Source: Onthophagus taurus (Eukaryota > Arthropoda > Insecta > Coleoptera > Scarabaeidae). From it: DNA of 64,000 nucleotides. Numbering within the stretch: the stretch's first letter is position 1; every line of letters starts with the position of its first letter. The notes below the pieces were generated by a model. The model made no database searches and was not told the DNA's origin. It saw only the letters and a program-made list of their open reading frames with translations. Shown piece after piece: positions 62,663 to 64,000 of this stretch. Where the stretch lies: assembly GCF_036711975.1 (NCBI RefSeq), contig NC_091966.1, positions 21,397,501 to 21,461,500 on the forward strand, read 5' to 3'. Position numbers and translations under genes: made by a program.

Positions 62663-64000
62663 ACATTTAATTTTAAATAAAAATTAAATTAAAGTAATTT
62701 ATATTAATAAAATCAAGTTAAATCCCCATTAACTTTATTTACCCAATGTAAATTATTTTAATTTAGCTTCTTTATATTAAATCAAAGCTAAAATAATTTA
62801 TATTATCTTATATTGAAAGTTTTCAGTTAAATAATAAAATCAAATTTAAATTTAACTGAAAAATATAAATAAAAATTAAATTAAAGTAATTTATATTGAT
62901 AAAATCAAGTTAAACCCCCATTAACTTTATTTACCCAATGTAAATTATTTTAATTTAGCTTATTTATATTAAATCAAAGCTAGAATAATTTATATTATTA
63001 CTTATATTGGAAGTTTGAAGTTAAATAATAAAATCAAATTTAAATTTAACTGAAAAATATAAATAAAAATTAAATTAAAATAATTTATATTGATAAAATC
63101 AAGTTAAACCCCCATTAACTTTATTTACCCAATGTAAATTATTTTAATTTAGCTTATTTATATTAAATCAAAGCTAGAATAATTTATATTATTACTTATA
63201 TTGGAAGTTTGAAGTTAAATAATAAAATCAAATTTAAATTTAACTGAAAAATATAAATAAAAATTAAATTAAAATAATTTATATTGATAAAATCAAGTTA
63301 AACCCCCATTAACTTTATTTACCCAATATAAATTATTTTAATTTAGCTTATTTATATTGAATCAAAACTAGAATAATTTATATTATTACTTATATTGGAA
63401 GTTTGAAGTTAAATAATAAAATCAAATTTAAATTTAACTGAAAAATATAAATAAAAATTAAATTAAAATAATTTATATTGATAAAATCAAGTTAAACCCC
63501 CATTAACTTTATTTACCCAATGTAAATTATTTTAATTTAGCTTCTTTATATTAAATCAAAACTAAAATAATTTATATTATTACTTATATTGAAAATTTTC
63601 AGTTAGATAATAAAATCAAATTTAAATTTAACTGAAAAATATAAATAAAAATTAAATTAAAGTAATTTATATTGATAAAATCAAGTTAAATCCCCATTAA
63701 CTTTATTTACCCAATGTAAATTATTTTAATTTAGCTTCTTTATATTAAATCAAAGCTAGAATAATTTATATTATTACTTATATTGAAAGTTTGCAATTAG
63801 ATAATAAAATCAAATTTAAATTTAACTGAAAAATATAAATAAAAATTAAATTAAAGTAATTTATATCGATAAAATCAAGTTAAACCCCCATTAACTTTAT
63901 TTACCCAATATAAATTATTTTAATTTAGCTTCTTTATATTAAATCAAAGCTAGAATAATTTATATTATTACCTACATTGGAAATTTGAAATTAAATAATA
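62663..64000. repeat. Control region with 194-bp tandem repeats, rrnS side (at least 6.7 copies)
   Basis: AATCAAGTTAA recurs at 62711, 62903, 63097, 63291, 63485, 63679 and 63873. The spacing is 194 bp, except for 192 bp in the first unit. Each unit has module A (GTAATTTATATTGATAAAATC to AAATTATTTTAATTT, with a hairpin around a C-run) and module B (AGCTT...TTCAGTTA...AAATTTAACTGAAAAATATA). Module A has the same orientation as in the array near trnI; module B is reversed. These copies vary more among themselves than those near trnI. The array continues beyond the window. Confidence 0.9.

Overview
The window joins two unrelated kinds of insect DNA. Positions 1 to about 43345 are one uninterrupted tandem satellite with a 152-bp monomer, roughly 285 copies all in the same orientation. 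No gene is supported in it. From about 43346 to the end lies an almost complete insect mitochondrial genome, opened within its control region. The code (TGA=Trp, AGA=Ser, ATA=Met), the extreme AT content and the ancestral arthropod gene order (I-Q-M-nad2-W-C-Y-cox1-L2-cox2-K-D-atp8-atp6-cox3-G-nad3-A-R-N-S1-E-F-nad5-H-nad4-nad4L-T-P-nad6-cob-S2-nad1-L1-rrnL-V-rrnS) identify it. The I-Q-M order argues against the usual lepidopteran M-I-Q arrangement. I cannot place the insect more closely.

Layout. 1-43345: satellite, with a divergent first zone (1 to about 2540) and then three macro-copies starting at about 2543, 16994 and 36311. 43346-44568: AT-rich DNA with a duplicated block of about 505 bp. 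44589-45590: 194-bp control-region repeats. 45712-45918: trnI, trnQ, trnM. 45919-49051: nad2, interrupted by a 2.1-kb non-LTR retrotransposon fragment (46327-48441, minus strand). 49050-60474: the remaining protein genes and most tRNAs. 60475-62662: rrnL, trnV, rrnS. 62690-64000: a second 194-bp repeat array that runs off the window.

Interpretation. The retrotransposon is 5'-truncated, carries a poly(A) tail and is flanked by a 10-bp target-site duplication (AACATTAATT). Removing it with one copy of the duplication leaves a clean 336-codon nad2 frame. Target-primed retrotransposition is a nuclear process, so the simplest reading is a recent, near-full-length nuclear mitochondrial insertion (NUMT) beside or inside a satellite block. 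Ten of the thirteen protein genes read through intact under the invertebrate mitochondrial code. The exceptions are nad2 (the insertion) and cox3 and cob (each with one missing base at or beside a homopolymer). In the nucleus none of these genes would be expressed as mitochondrial proteins, because their TGA codons would be stops. A chimeric assembly of true mtDNA onto satellite is the main alternative; the retrotransposon argues against it but reads crossing the junctions would decide.

Most notable structures: macro-copies within the satellite; a control-region repeat built of two modules whose relative orientation differs between the two sides of the mitochondrial segment; and three copies of a GC-rich hairpin in the 3' region of the retrotransposon.
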